From Massilia pinisoli (GTDB taxonomy: Bacteria > Pseudomonadota > Gammaproteobacteria > Burkholderiales > Burkholderiaceae_D), in contig NZ_JANUGW010000028.1 in assembly GCF_024753285.1 (NCBI RefSeq), positions 1 through 64,000 on the forward strand: DNA of 64,000 nt, read 5' to 3'. Within the stretch, counting starts at the first letter, position 1, and each line of letters opens with the position of its first letter. The translations under genes and the position numbers were made by a program. Of this stretch, positions 49,624 to 59,527 are shown piece after piece. The notes under the pieces are model-generated. The model ran no database searches. It saw nothing but the letters and a program-made list of their open reading frames with translations, and was not told where the DNA came from.

Positions 49624-50316
49624 ATGAAACAGCTGGTGCTCGATTTAGGCGCCGAGCCGGCGCAAAGCCTCGACACCTTCCAGATAGGGGAAAATGCCGA
49701 AATGGCGCATTTGATGCACCAGTTCGCCCAGCGCGCATCGCGCGAGCATTTCTGCTATCTGTGGGGTGAGACGGGCGCCGGCAAGACGCACCTGCTGCAA
49801 GGCCTGGCCGCGACGGACGGCGCGCGCTACATCGCGGCCGACAGTGGCCCGGAGGCGTTCGTGCTCACGCCCGACGTGAGCCTGTACCTCGTGGACGACG
49901 TCGACCAGCTGTCGCCCGAGCGCCAGATCGACGCCTTCGCCCTGTTCAACCAGGTGCGCGAGCATGGCGCGTACATGGTCTGCACGGGGCCGGTGCCGCC
50001 GGCCGTGCTGCCCGTCCGCGAGGACCTGCGCACGCGCATGGGCTGGGGCCTCGTGTACCAGATCCACGGCCTGTCCGACGACGAGAAGATCGCCGCCCTC
50101 ACCCAGGCTGCGGAAGCCCGCGGTTTGACGCTGTCGGCCAGCGTGTTACCCTATCTGCTGTCCCATTTCAAGCGCGACATGCGCTCCCTGTCGACCATGC
50201 TGGATGCGCTCGACCAGTATTCGCTCGAGACCCAGCGCCCGGTCACGGTACCGCTGCTGCGCGATTTATTGCTACAGGAAAATACCGGCAGCCCACACTC
50301 CGAACCCAAAGAATGA
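49624..50316 (+). CDS. hda: DnaA regulatory inactivator Hda
   Basis: Hda, bound to the DNA clamp, makes DnaA hydrolyse ATP and so prevents re-initiation. The 230-residue DnaA-like AAA+ protein begins MKQLVLDLG, whose QLVLDL is the clamp-binding motif. It has a GETGAGKTHLLQGL Walker A, the LYLVDDVDQL Walker B, and a C-terminal lid with LLSHFKRDMRSLSTMLDALDQYSL. The stop overlaps the next start (ATGA). Confidence 0.93.
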   Translation: MKQLVLDLGAEPAQSLDTFQIGENAEMAHLMHQFAQRASREHFCYLWGETGAGKTHLLQGLAATDGARYIAADSGPEAFVLTPDVSLYLVDDVDQLSPERQIDAFALFNQVREHGAYMVCTGPVPPAVLPVREDLRTRMGWGLVYQIHGLSDDEKIAALTQAAEARGLTLSASVLPYLLSHFKRDMRSLSTMLDALDQYSLETQRPVTVPLLRDLLLQENTGSPHSEPKE

Positions 50317-50987
50317 ACGACCTCGCGCTGTTTGACCTCGACCACACCCTCCTGCCGATCGATTCCGACTACGAATGGGGCCAGTTCCTCGTGCGTGAGA
50401 AAGTCGTCGACGCCGGCGAACACCAGCGCCGCAACGACGCCTTCTTCGCGCAGTACAACGCCGGGACGCTCGACCCGGTCGAATACCTCGAATTCGCCCT
50501 CGGCACCCTGGCCCGCTTCGACCCGGCTCACCTGAAAGACTTGCAGGCGCAATACATGCGCGACGTGATCAAGCCGGCGATTCGCCCGAAAGCGCTGGAT
50601 CTCGTGCGCAAGCACCAGGACGCGGGCGACCTCGTTGCGATCATCACCGCGACCAACGCATTCGTGACGACGCCGATCGCGCGCGAGTTCGGCGTGGAGC
50701 ACCTGATCGCGGCGAAGCCCGAACTGGACGAGCGCGGCCACCCGACCGGCAAGCTGGCCGGCACGCCCACGCAGGGTCACGGCAAGGTGACGCACATGCA
50801 CGCGTGGCTGGACGGCCTGGGCCGCCCGTTCGACAGCTTCGCGCGCAGCTGGTTCTACAGCGATTCGCACAACGACATCCCGCTGCTGTCGGTCGTCTCC
50901 CACCCGATCGCGACCAATCCGAGCGAGAAACTGAGCCAACACGCCACCGCCCTCGGCTGGACTTCACTGCATCTCTTCAATGATTAA
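50313..50987 (+). CDS. HAD-IB family phosphatase (SerB-like)
   Basis: A 224-residue HAD-superfamily phosphomonoesterase. It has motif I LALFDLDHTLLPIDSD, motif II IITATNAFVTTPI, a conserved Lys in GHGKVTHM and motif III WFYSDSHNDIPLLSVV. It resembles subfamily IB (SerB/histidinol-phosphatase-like) enzymes; the natural substrate is unknown. It starts within the hda stop and its end overlaps pcnB by eight bases. Confidence 0.87.
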   Translation: MNDLALFDLDHTLLPIDSDYEWGQFLVREKVVDAGEHQRRNDAFFAQYNAGTLDPVEYLEFALGTLARFDPAHLKDLQAQYMRDVIKPAIRPKALDLVRKHQDAGDLVAIITATNAFVTTPIAREFGVEHLIAAKPELDERGHPTGKLAGTPTQGHGKVTHMHAWLDGLGRPFDSFARSWFYSDSHNDIPLLSVVSHPIATNPSEKLSQHATALGWTSLHLFND

Positions 50988-52365
50988 AAAATTCATCCGC
51001 AAAATCCTGGGCGTCAAAGACGAGCGCGACCCCACCGAACCCGTGATTCTCGGGCCGGAGCAGCACGGCATCGATCCGAAGCTCGTGTCGAACAACGCGG
51101 TGCGCGTCACGCAGACCTTGCAGGAAGCCGGGTTCAAGGCGTTCGTCGTCGGCGGCGCCGTGCGCGACCTGCTGCTGGGCGTGAAGCCGAAGGACTTCGA
51201 CATCGCCACCGACGCCACGCCCGAGGAAGTGAAAAAGCTGTTCCGCCGCGCGTTCATCATCGGCCGCCGCTTCCAGATCGTGCACGTGATGTTCGGCCAG
51301 GACCTGCTCGAGGTGACGACGTTCCGCGGCAAGGGCAGCGACAACGCGCCGAAGGATGAACACGGCCGCGTCCTGCGCGACAACGACTTCGGCCCGCAGC
51401 ACGAGGACGCCGAGCGGCGCGACTTCACCATCAACGCCATGTACTACGACCCGGCCACGCAGACGGTGCTCGACTACCACGGCGGCATCGAGGACATCCG
51501 CGCCAAGGTCCTGCGCATCATCGGCCAGCCGGAAGCGCGCTACCGCGAAGATCCGGTCCGCATGCTGCGCGTCGTGCGCTTCGCCGCGAAGCTCGGGTTC
51601 ACGATCGAGCCGGCCACGCGCGCACCGATCCCCGTGATGGCCCCGCTGATCAACAACGTGCCGGCCGCGCGCGTGTTCGACGAGATGCTGAAGCTGCTGA
51701 TGAGCGGCCAGGCGCTGGCCTGCCTGAAGGAGCTGCGCTCGTCCGGCCTGCACCACGGCCTGCTGCCGCTGCTGGACGTCGTGCTGGAACAGCCGATCGG
51801 CATGAAGTTCGTGACCCTGGCCCTCGAATCCACGGACACGCGCATCAAGGCCGGCAAGGGCGTGTCGCCGGGCTTCCTGTTCGCGTCGCTGCTGTGGCAC
51901 CAGGTGCTGGAAAAGTGGAACGCCTACCGCGCCGCGGGCGAATCGCCGATCCCCGCGCTGCATCTCGCGGCGGACGACGTGCTCGACAACCAGACCGAGA
52001 ACCTGGCCCTGCAGCGCCGCATCGCCACCGACATGCGCGACATCTGGGCCATGCAGCCCCGCTTCGAGCGGCGCAACGGCAAGTCGCCGTATAAACTGCT
52101 GGAGCATCCGCGCTTCCGCGCCGGCTTCGACTTCCTGCTGCTGCGCTGCGAATCGGGCGAGCTCGATGCGGAGATCGGCAACTGGTGGACGACGTTCTAC
52201 GCCGGCGACGTCGCCGAGCGCGAACGCCTGATCAACACGGCGCGCGACACCGTGCCCTCGAGCCAGAAGAAACGCCCGCGCCGCCGCAGCCCGCGCCGCG
52301 GGGAAGGCGAAGGCAGCGCACCGGCCGACGCGAATTCGAACGCACAGGCGGCCAGCGGCGAATGA
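50980..52365 (+). CDS. pcnB: Poly(A) polymerase I
   Basis: PcnB adds 3' A tails to RNA and speeds decay. The 461-residue class II nucleotidyltransferase has FVVGGAVRDLLLGVKPKDFDIATDA with G58, G59, D72 and D74, RRFQIVHVMFG, the RRDFTINAMYYDP motif and GQPEARYREDPVRMLRVVRFAAKLGF. The tail after residue 430 is Arg/Ser-rich and basic, as in PcnB rather than CCA-adding enzymes. It overlaps its neighbours on both sides. Confidence 0.93.
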   Translation: MIKKFIRKILGVKDERDPTEPVILGPEQHGIDPKLVSNNAVRVTQTLQEAGFKAFVVGGAVRDLLLGVKPKDFDIATDATPEEVKKLFRRAFIIGRRFQIVHVMFGQDLLEVTTFRGKGSDNAPKDEHGRVLRDNDFGPQHEDAERRDFTINAMYYDPATQTVLDYHGGIEDIRAKVLRIIGQPEARYREDPVRMLRVVRFAAKLGFTIEPATRAPIPVMAPLINNVPAARVFDEMLKLLMSGQALACLKELRSSGLHHGLLPLLDVVLEQPIGMKFVTLALESTDTRIKAGKGVSPGFLFASLLWHQVLEKWNAYRAAGESPIPALHLAADDVLDNQTENLALQRRIATDMRDIWAMQPRFERRNGKSPYKLLEHPRFRAGFDFLLLRCESGELDAEIGNWWTTFYAGDVAERERLINTARDTVPSSQKKRPRRRSPRRGEGEGSAPADANSNAQAASGE

Positions 52366-52844
52366 TCGCCTGGATCGGCATCGGCGCGAACCTCGGCGAC
52401 GCGCGCGCGAACGTGGTCGATGCCATCGAGCGCCTGGCCCGGCTGCCGGGCGCGACACTCCTGCAGGCGTCGTCTCTGTACCGCACGGCGCCCATCGATT
52501 CCTCCGGCGACGACTACGTCAACGCGGTCGCCGCACTCGACACCGACCTCGATGCGCACGCGCTGCTGCAAGCGCTGCTCGCCATCGAACAGGCGCACGG
52601 CCGCGAGCGGCCGTACCGCAACGCACCGCGCACCTTGGATCTCGACCTGCTGCTGTACGGCGACGATGTCATTGACGATGCGCCCACCTTGATCGTTCCG
52701 CATCCGCGCATGCACGAGCGCGCGTTCGTGCTCGCGCCGCTTGCCGAAGTGGCGCGCAATCTCGTCATCCCAGGGCGTGGTGCCGTGAGCGCCCTGCTCG
52801 CGCACGTCAACGACCAAGCCATCGTCCGTCTCGATGCCGTGTAG
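52362..52844 (+). CDS. folK: 6-hydroxymethyl-7,8-dihydropterin pyrophosphokinase
   Basis: HPPK transfers pyrophosphate from ATP to the pterin in folate synthesis. The 160-residue protein has WIGIGANLGDARANV, SSLYRTAPIDSSGDDYVNAV, HGRERPYRNAPRTLDLDLLLYGD and VPHPRMHERAFVLAPLAEVA. The start overlaps the pcnB stop (ATGA). Its own TAG stop is the first part of a REP repeat. Confidence 0.95.
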   Translation: MIAWIGIGANLGDARANVVDAIERLARLPGATLLQASSLYRTAPIDSSGDDYVNAVAALDTDLDAHALLQALLAIEQAHGRERPYRNAPRTLDLDLLLYGDDVIDDAPTLIVPHPRMHERAFVLAPLAEVARNLVIPGRGAVSALLAHVNDQAIVRLDAV

Positions 52845-52872
52845 GGTGGGCACCCCTGTGTGTCCACCCTAC
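52841..52872. repeat. REP hairpin overlapping the folK stop
   Basis: GTAGGGTGGGCAC (52841-52853) pairs with GTGTCCACCCTAC (52860-52872), 12 of 13 matched. The TAG at 52842-52844 is the folK stop, and the repeat ends one base before the SLC13 permease stop, so it fills the convergent gap completely. Confidence 0.82.
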
Positions 52873-52873
52873 G

Positions 52874-54091
52874 CTAAAAACGCAGTGCTAAGTAGATGCC
52901 GGAAATCGCGAGCGTCGCGAGCGTGACCGGCACACCCACGCGCGCGTGCCGCCGCCAGTCGATGGCGATACCGCGCCGCGCCGCCGCATCGACGACGATG
53001 ATGTTCGCGATGCTTCCCACGATCAGCAGATTGCCCGCCAGCGTGCTGACGAGCGCCAGCATCACGCCGCCCAGCGGGTGATGGACGACGGGAATCAGCA
53101 GCATCACGGCAGGCACGTTGGACACGAGGTTGGACAGCACGAACGTCGTCGCGAACAGCGCGCCCGGCTGATCCAGGCGCAGGCCGTGCGCGGCCATCCA
53201 CGCGACCGCTTCCCCCGTCAACCCCGTGCGCTGCAGCGCCGCGTTGACGACGAAGAGGCTCATGAACAGCACGAGCAGTTCCCAATCCACCAGCCCGAGC
53301 ATGTTCTGCGACCGCAGCTGGCGGCTCATCAGGAGGACGCCCGCCCCGACGAGCGCCATGTGCTCGCGCGGCCACGGCGCCACGAGGAAGCCGACCAGCA
53401 GCGCGCCCGCGACCACGAGGCCTTTCGTCGTCTGCCACGCGTCGAACGCGATGGCCGGTGCCTGCGCGTCGGGCGCGGGCGCGGCTTCCTTCCATTGTCC
53501 CTTCGCCTGGCGCGCGATCAGCACCCAGCAGAGCACGAGGCCCAGCGCGACCGGCAGGATCGCGTCGAGGAAGTAGCCGTCGAACGACAAGCGCATCGTC
53601 TGGCCGATCAGCATGTTCTGCGGATTGCCGATCAACGTGGCGGCGGAGCCGATGTTCGACGCGCACGCGAGCGCCAGCAGGAACGGCACGGGCGCGAGCT
53701 GGCGCCGCCGGCACGCGTCGACGAGCAGCGGCGCCATCGCGAGGCACACGATGTCGTTGCTGAACACGGCCGACAGCGCGGCGGACACGCCGATCAGCAC
53801 GGCCAGCAGGCTCGCGGGACCGAGCGCGAGGCCGGCGAGCTTGTTCGTGACCCAGTCGTAGAAGCCGCCCAGGCGCATCTGGGCGGAGACGACCATGAAG
53901 GCGAACAGCAGGGCCATCGTCGGCAGGTGGATCGAGGCGACGGCCTGCTCGAGGCTCAGTGCGTTGATGCTGATGAGCGCGATGGCGCCGAGCAGCGCGA
54001 CGCCCGTGCGGTCGAGCCGCAGGAACGGCAGGCCGCCGAGGATCATGCCGAGATAGACGATGAGGAAGATAATGAGGATGGTCGTGGCCAT
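52874..54091 (-). CDS. SLC13/ArsB-type permease
   Basis: A 405-residue inner-membrane protein of the ion-transporter superfamily with about eleven membrane segments. Family marks are [42 protein letters not shown], the [22 protein letters not shown] motif and its repeat [10 protein letters not shown]...[13 protein letters not shown] with [18 protein letters not shown]. The duplicated NxxxNxxG/GNPQN pattern is typical of dicarboxylate, arsenite or NhaD-like carriers. The substrate cannot be assigned; no arsenic genes are adjacent. It is divergent from panB. Confidence 0.85.
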   Translation of the reverse strand: MATTILIIFLIVYLGMILGGLPFLRLDRTGVALLGAIALISINALSLEQAVASIHLPTMALLFAFMVVSAQMRLGGFYDWVTNKLAGLALGPASLLAVLIGVSAALSAVFSNDIVCLAMAPLLVDACRRRQLAPVPFLLALACASNIGSAATLIGNPQNMLIGQTMRLSFDGYFLDAILPVALGLVLCWVLIARQAKGQWKEAAPAPDAQAPAIAFDAWQTTKGLVVAGALLVGFLVAPWPREHMALVGAGVLLMSRQLRSQNMLGLVDWELLVLFMSLFVVNAALQRTGLTGEAVAWMAAHGLRLDQPGALFATTFVLSNLVSNVPAVMLLIPVVHHPLGGVMLALVSTLAGNLLIVGSIANIIVVDAAARRGIAIDWRRHARVGVPVTLATLAISGIYLALRF

Positions 54092-54237
54092 GGGGTCGAC
54101 GGATGTCGTCTGCGTTTTCAGGTAAGATCGCGCATCTTAACAAACCGACCCGGGCGCACCTGTCACCGCAAGCCTGTCCGGGACGGTGGCCACGCCGGGG
54201 CGATCCTCCGGCTCATCTCGATTTGCAAAGGAAGACT

Positions 54238-55074
<837 letters not shown>

Positions 55075-55081
55075 TGCGAAG

Positions 55082-55597
55082 ATGAGCATGGCGACGCCGC
55101 CGGACACCGCCCGTCTCTTCCTGGCCCTGTGGCCGGACGATGCGGTGCGCGGCCAGCTGCGCGCATGGCGCGACGCGTGGACGTGGCCGCGGGGCGCGAC
55201 GCCCGTCCACACGGACAAGCTGCACGTGACCTTGCACTTCCTCGGCAACCAGCCGGCCGTGCGGCTGCCCGAATTCCTGGATGGGTTGCAGGTGCCCTTC
55301 TCGCCATTCAACCTGCAGTTCGGCCGCCCGGAGCTGATGCACGGCGGGATCGCGTGGCTGGCACCGCACAGCGAACCGCAAGGATTGCTGGACCTGCATG
55401 CGCGCCTGTCCGACGCGTTACTGGCGCTGGGCCTCGCGCCGGAAGCGCGCGCGTACCGGCCGCATGTGACGATGGCGCGGCGCGCAAACGGCGCGGGCGT
55501 GCCGGCTGCCGGTCCCGCGATCGATTGGGCGGTCGGGGGTTATGCCCTCGTCGAATCGCGCGGCGGCGCCTACACCGTCCTCAGAACCTACTCGTAG
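55082..55597 (+). CDS. thpR: RNA 2',3'-cyclic phosphodiesterase (2H family)
   Basis: ThpR/LigT opens 2',3'-cyclic phosphates to 2'-phosphates. The 171-residue protein shows the opening RLFLALWPDDAVRGQL and the two HxT motifs, HVTLHFLG and HVTMARR, that form the 2H active site. It starts seven bases after panB, so they likely share a transcript. Its TAG stop is inside the foot of a compound REP repeat. Confidence 0.9.
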   Translation: MSMATPPDTARLFLALWPDDAVRGQLRAWRDAWTWPRGATPVHTDKLHVTLHFLGNQPAVRLPEFLDGLQVPFSPFNLQFGRPELMHGGIAWLAPHSEPQGLLDLHARLSDALLALGLAPEARAYRPHVTMARRANGAGVPAAGPAIDWAVGGYALVESRGGAYTVLRTYS

Positions 55598-55714
55598 CGT
55601 GGACGGCTTGCCGTCCACGCGTTCAACCCGCGCGTGAACAGCCCCCTCCGTTTTCGGTTTCGATCGATTGACGGCGCGTATCACCGCGTGGACGGCGGAG
55701 CCGTCCACCCTACG
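55593..55714. repeat. Compound REP pair (BIME-like), 122 bp
   Basis: Read on the minus strand it opens CGTAGGGTGGACGGC and ends GCCGTCCACGCTACG, with hairpins at both ends. It shares the blocks CCACGCGGTGATACGCG and GTTGAACGCGTGG with the copy at 13973-14076, in the opposite orientation. It contains the thpR stop codon and the last ten codons and stop of the MFS gene. Confidence 0.83.
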
Positions 55715-56871
55715 ACGCGGCGTGAGTTCGCCGCGATCACGATCCCCGACAACGACAGGATGCCCAGCGCCACCGCGATATTCGTGTGCGCCGCGATCGA
55801 CCCGATCAGCGGCGGCGCCATCAACAGCCCAGCATAGCCGAGCGTCGCCACGGTCGCGAGCCCGCCGCCGGCCGACATCCCCGGCATGCGCGCGGCCGCG
55901 GCGAAGATCAGCGGCACGACGTTCGCCGCGGACAGTCCGATCAGCGCGAAGCCCAGCGCCGACAGCAGGAAATGCGTGCTGACGACGGCCAGCATCAGCC
56001 CCGCGAACATCCCGACGCCGCCCGCCACCATCACGCGCAGCGCGCCGAAGCGCAGCACGAGGCGGTCCCCGGCGAAGCGGCACGCGGCCATCGCCACCGA
56101 GAACGCCGAGTAGCCGAAGGCCGCCGTCGCCGCATCGACCTTCGTCCGCTCCGTCAGCAACAGCGCGCTCCAGTCCACGAGCGCCCCTTCGACGGCGAAG
56201 CACAACAGCCCGAGCAAGCCGAGGAACAGCGCGGGCCCGCGCGGCAGCGCGAAATGGCTCGCGTGCGGCGCCGGCGCCACGGCCAGCAGGCGGCGCGCAC
56301 ACAGGGCGACGACGGCCGCGATCGCGACGCTCACCATCAACGCCCCGCTGCCGTCGCCGAAGCCAGCGCCGATCAACAAGCCGCCCAGCGCCGCGCCGAT
56401 GAGGCCACCGAGGCTGTAGAAGCCGTGGAACGACGACATCGTCGGAATGCCGCGCGCCGCCTCGACCTCGCTGGCGTTGGCGTTCATCGCGACGTCCAGC
56501 ACACCGTTGCTGGCGCCGAACGCGTATGCCGCGACGAACAGCGGCACGAGGCCGCCCACGTTCATCAACAAGGCGCTCGTGAGCGCGAACAGCAGGCCCG
56601 CGCCGATCACGACGGCGCGCGTGCCCCAGCGCCCGGCCATCCAGCCGGACAGCGGCATCGCGGAGATCGCGCCGCCGGCGATGGTCAAGAGCAGGAAGCC
56701 GAGCACGCCAGTGTCGATGCCCGCGCGCGCCTGCACGAGCGGCACGTGCGCGGCCCACACGCCGATACCGGCGCCGTTGAGCAGGAAGATCGTCGACACG
56801 GACCAGCGCGCGGCATTCAGGCCCGTCGCGGGTGCGCGTTCGAGCGCGTTGGCGTCGTCGAGGCGGCTCAT
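55681..56871 (-). CDS. MFS transporter (sugar-type)
   Basis: A 396-residue major facilitator with twelve predicted membrane segments. It has FLLNGAGIGVWAAHVPLVQARAGIDTGVLGFLLL, the loop 2-3 signature GWMAGRWGTRAVV, FGASNGVLDVAMNANASEVE, FHGFYSLGGLIGAALGG and GGLATVATLGYAGLLMAPPLIG. This resembles YbjJ/fucose-permease-like members. Its start overlaps the DeoR stop (ATGA), so it is the likely target of that regulator. The last residues, GWTAPPSTR, are read from a REP repeat rather than from conserved transporter sequence. Confidence 0.88.
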   Translation of the reverse strand: MSRLDDANALERAPATGLNAARWSVSTIFLLNGAGIGVWAAHVPLVQARAGIDTGVLGFLLLTIAGGAISAMPLSGWMAGRWGTRAVVIGAGLLFALTSALLMNVGGLVPLFVAAYAFGASNGVLDVAMNANASEVEAARGIPTMSSFHGFYSLGGLIGAALGGLLIGAGFGDGSGALMVSVAIAAVVALCARRLLAVAPAPHASHFALPRGPALFLGLLGLLCFAVEGALVDWSALLLTERTKVDAATAAFGYSAFSVAMAACRFAGDRLVLRFGALRVMVAGGVGMFAGLMLAVVSTHFLLSALGFALIGLSAANVVPLIFAAAARMPGMSAGGGLATVATLGYAGLLMAPPLIGSIAAHTNIAVALGILSLSGIVIAANSRRVVGWTAPPSTR

Positions 56872-57656
56872 GCGCGCCCCCTTGCCGCCGGCGCGGCCAG
56901 CACGATCTCGGGCGCGCGCGCGCCCCGGCGCAGGCGCGCGAGCACGTCGGGCGCCGCATCCGCTTCCAGCACGAGGCGGTCGATGTCGGCGAGCGGCGCG
57001 ATGAGGAACGGGGCCGGCGCTTCCAGGCGCTCGTTCAGCACGGCGACGACGCGCCGGCTGGCCGCCGCCAGCATCGCCTGCTTGACGACGGCTTCCTCGG
57101 CGTCGCTCGCGCCCAGGCCGCGGTCGACCTCGACGCTGCACACGCCGACGATGGCCAGGTTCACGCGCAGGCGCTGGATGTCCGCCACGGTCTGCGCGCC
57201 CAGCACGGCGCCCGCGTGGGCCGAATAGATCCCGCCCAGCAGCACGACGCGCGTCGCGCGCAAGTGGTCCAGTCCCAGCGCGACCTGCGGACTGTTCGTG
57301 ATGATGGCGGCGGCGCGGCCGTCTTCCAGCAGGCGCGCGAACGCGAGATTCGTCGTGCCGGCGTCGACGAGCACCGTGTCGCCCGGCTGCACAGAGTCGG
57401 CCAGCGCGCGCGCCAGCATGGCCTTGCGCGCCTCGTCCGCGTCGAGCCGCTGCCCGAAGCTGGGTTCCGCGCGCGTGCGCCGCATCGCGCCGCCGTGCAC
57501 GCGGCGCAGCAGGCCGGCCGCGTCCAGGTCGCGCAGGTCGCGCCGGATCGTGTCTTCCGATATGCCGAGCCGCTGCGCCAGTTCGGCCGCCAGCACCTTG
57601 CCCTGCTGCTCGACCGTGTCGACGATGTGTTGCCGTCGTTCTTCCGCCAATTGCAT
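56868..57656 (-). CDS. DeoR/GlpR-family transcriptional regulator
   Basis: A 262-residue repressor-type regulator, commonly sensing phosphorylated sugars. The N-terminal helix-turn-helix is ERRQHIVDTVEQQGKVLAAELAQRLGISEDTIRRDLRDLDAAGLLRRVHGGAM. The C-terminal sensor has LVDAGTTNLAFARLL, IITNSPQVALGL, VVLLGG and GVCSVEVDRGLGASDAEEAVVKQAML. The ATG at 57656 has a strong GGAGG four bases away; the very long upstream frame is antisense to the next kinase gene. It forms an operon with the MFS gene and has phased repeats over its promoter. Confidence 0.92.
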   Translation of the reverse strand: MQLAEERRQHIVDTVEQQGKVLAAELAQRLGISEDTIRRDLRDLDAAGLLRRVHGGAMRRTRAEPSFGQRLDADEARKAMLARALADSVQPGDTVLVDAGTTNLAFARLLEDGRAAAIITNSPQVALGLDHLRATRVVLLGGIYSAHAGAVLGAQTVADIQRLRVNLAIVGVCSVEVDRGLGASDAEEAVVKQAMLAAASRRVVAVLNERLEAPAPFLIAPLADIDRLVLEADAAPDVLARLRRGARAPEIVLAAPAARGRA

Positions 57657-57677
57657 AACACCTCCTGTGAGGCCGCC

Positions 57678-57735
57678 ACTGTACACGCTCCAGCACAAAC
57701 ACGCAACAAAGCGCTCAAACACGCATAAACATGCA
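57678..57735 (-). promoter_or_regulatory. deoR promoter with three phased operator repeats
   Basis: On the minus strand TTGCGT (57706-57701), a 17-base spacer and TACAGT (57683-57678) form a promoter. Plus-strand copies AAACACGCA at 57697 and 57717 and AAACATGCA at 57727 are spaced 20 and 10 bases, thus on one helical face, and the first overlaps the -35. This suggests autoregulation. Confidence 0.6.
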
Positions 57736-57824
57736 TAGCGTATCTTTTCGTTAACTCCAGTCGCCGGATGGTTGGACGGGGATGCGTTCGTTGCTACACT
57801 GGCTCGAACAAGTATCGGAACACC

Positions 57825-59390
57825 ATGGACAAGTCCGCCGCCATCCTGATCGTCGACGACTACCAGCTGATCCGCACCGCCGTGCGCCGGGTGCTGGCGG
57901 ACCTCGGCTTCGCCAACGTGTTCCAGGCGGATAACGGCAAGGCGGCGCAGGAGCTGATGCGCCAGCAGAGCATCGACGTGGTGATCGGCGACTGGGGCAT
58001 GCCGATGATGAGCGGGCTGGACCTGCTGCGCTGGATGCGGCGCGACACGCGCCATGCGCGCACGCCGTTCATGATGCTGACGGCCGAGGCCAACCCGGCG
58101 TCCGTGCGCAGCGCGCTGCAGGCCGGCGTCGACGCGTACATGATCAAGCCGTTCACCGTGCACAGCTTCGCCAGCAAGTTCATGGCGATGATCGGCGCGG
58201 CGCCGGACAGTGCGGCGGCCGTTGCCGCGCCAGCCGCCGCCGCTCCGGTCGCACCCGCACAGGAGCCCGCGCCGGCACCGGCCGACGTCATCGGGCTGGA
58301 GGCGCCGCTGGCCGAGCGCCTGAAGCGCTGCACGGTGCTGATCGTGGACGACATCCCGACCAACATCGAGGTCCTCGCGGGCGCGCTGAAGGACGATTAC
58401 GCGATCAAGGTCGCGATCAGCGGCAGCAAGGCGCTGGACATCGCCGCCGCCTTCCCCGTCGACCTGATCCTGCTCGACATCATGATGCCCGCGATGGACG
58501 GCTTCGAGACGTGCCGCCGGCTGAAGGCCGATCCGAAGACGGCGCACATCCCCGTCATCTTCCTGTCCGCGAAGGATGCCGTCGACGACGTGGTGGGCGG
58601 GCTGCGCCTGGGCGCCGTCGACTACGTGCCGAAACCCGCGGACCCGGCGATCCTCAAGGCCCGCATCGCGACGCACCTCGCGCTGTCCACGGCGATGGAA
58701 GACCTGCAGCGCCAGAACCGCCTGCTGATCGAGAACGCGCACCTGCGCGAAGACGTCGAGCGCATGACGCGCCACGACCTCAAGAGCCCCATCGCCGTCA
58801 CCCTGCACGCAAGCCAGGCCCTGCTGGGCGCCAACCTGCCCGAACCGCAGCGCGAGCATGCGCACATGATCGAGATGGCGGCCAACCACGCGCTCGACCT
58901 CATCAACCGCACGCTTGACGTGCACAAGATGGAAAAGGGCGAGTACCGCGCGGCGCTGCGGCCGTTCGACATGGCGGCGCTGCTCGCGCGCGTGGCGCGG
59001 CAGACGGAGCTTGCCTTCCCCGACCGGCGCATCGCGCTCGACTGCGCGGCGCCCGGCCATGCCGTGTGCCTGGGTGAATCGCTGCTGTGCTATTCGATGT
59101 TCACGAACGCCTTCAAGAATGCGGCCGAGGCGGCGCCGCCGGACAGCACGATCCGCGTCGGCGTGGCGCCCGGCCCCGGCGGGGTGCGCGTCGTGATCGA
59201 CAACGAGGGCGAGGTGCCGCCCGCGATGCGCGATCGCTTCTTCGACAAGTACGCGACGGCCGGCAAGCCGGGCGGCCTGGGCCTGGGCACGTATTCGATC
59301 CGCCTCATGGCCGAGGTCCAGGGCGGACACGCGGCCATGGAGACAGGTGACGGGCGTACGCGGGTGACGATCACGTTGCCGTGCGGGTAA
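57825..59390 (+). CDS. REC-REC-histidine kinase hybrid
   Basis: A 521-residue soluble signalling protein without membrane segments. REC1 (about 5-125) is CheY-like, with ILIVDDYQLIRTAVRRVL, D56 in IGDWGMPMMSG and Lys in YMIKPF. A 45-residue Ala/Pro linker leads to REC2 (about 165-290) with D218 in LLDIMMPAMDG and DYVPKPADP. A coiled segment leads to the DHp helix with H317 in RHDLKSPIAVTLHASQ and an ATPase domain with TNAFKNAAEAAPP, IDNEGEVP and GGLGLGTYSIRLM. The start is at 57825. It is divergent from deoR. No output domain other than the kinase is present. Confidence 0.87.
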   Translation: MDKSAAILIVDDYQLIRTAVRRVLADLGFANVFQADNGKAAQELMRQQSIDVVIGDWGMPMMSGLDLLRWMRRDTRHARTPFMMLTAEANPASVRSALQAGVDAYMIKPFTVHSFASKFMAMIGAAPDSAAAVAAPAAAAPVAPAQEPAPAPADVIGLEAPLAERLKRCTVLIVDDIPTNIEVLAGALKDDYAIKVAISGSKALDIAAAFPVDLILLDIMMPAMDGFETCRRLKADPKTAHIPVIFLSAKDAVDDVVGGLRLGAVDYVPKPADPAILKARIATHLALSTAMEDLQRQNRLLIENAHLREDVERMTRHDLKSPIAVTLHASQALLGANLPEPQREHAHMIEMAANHALDLINRTLDVHKMEKGEYRAALRPFDMAALLARVARQTELAFPDRRIALDCAAPGHAVCLGESLLCYSMFTNAFKNAAEAAPPDSTIRVGVAPGPGGVRVVIDNEGEVPPAMRDRFFDKYATAGKPGGLGLGTYSIRLMAEVQGGHAAMETGDGRTRVTITLPCG

Positions 59391-59415
59391 CCCACCACGT
59401 CCGTCACGAGTAGTT

Positions 59416-59494
59416 GTAGGGTGGGCACCCCGTGCCCACGCGGAAGCCGACATGACGCAAACGTTCGCGTGGGCGGAGGGCCTCCCACCCTACG
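59416..59494. repeat. Compound REP pair (BIME-like), 79 bp
   Basis: GTAGGGTGGGCAC...GTGCCCACGCGG at the left and CGCGTGGGCGG...CCTCCCACCCTAC at the right are inverted relative to each other, each with a hairpin. It sits between the convergent hybrid-kinase and glutamine-synthetase-like genes. Confidence 0.8.
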
Positions 59495-59527
59495 AACGGC
59501 ATCGCGGCCCTTGGGGCGGACGCCGGA

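Noticed and set aside
57657-59453. Very long upstream extension of the DeoR frame
   Set aside because: It is antisense to the hybrid kinase; the strong GGAGG site fixes the start at 57656.
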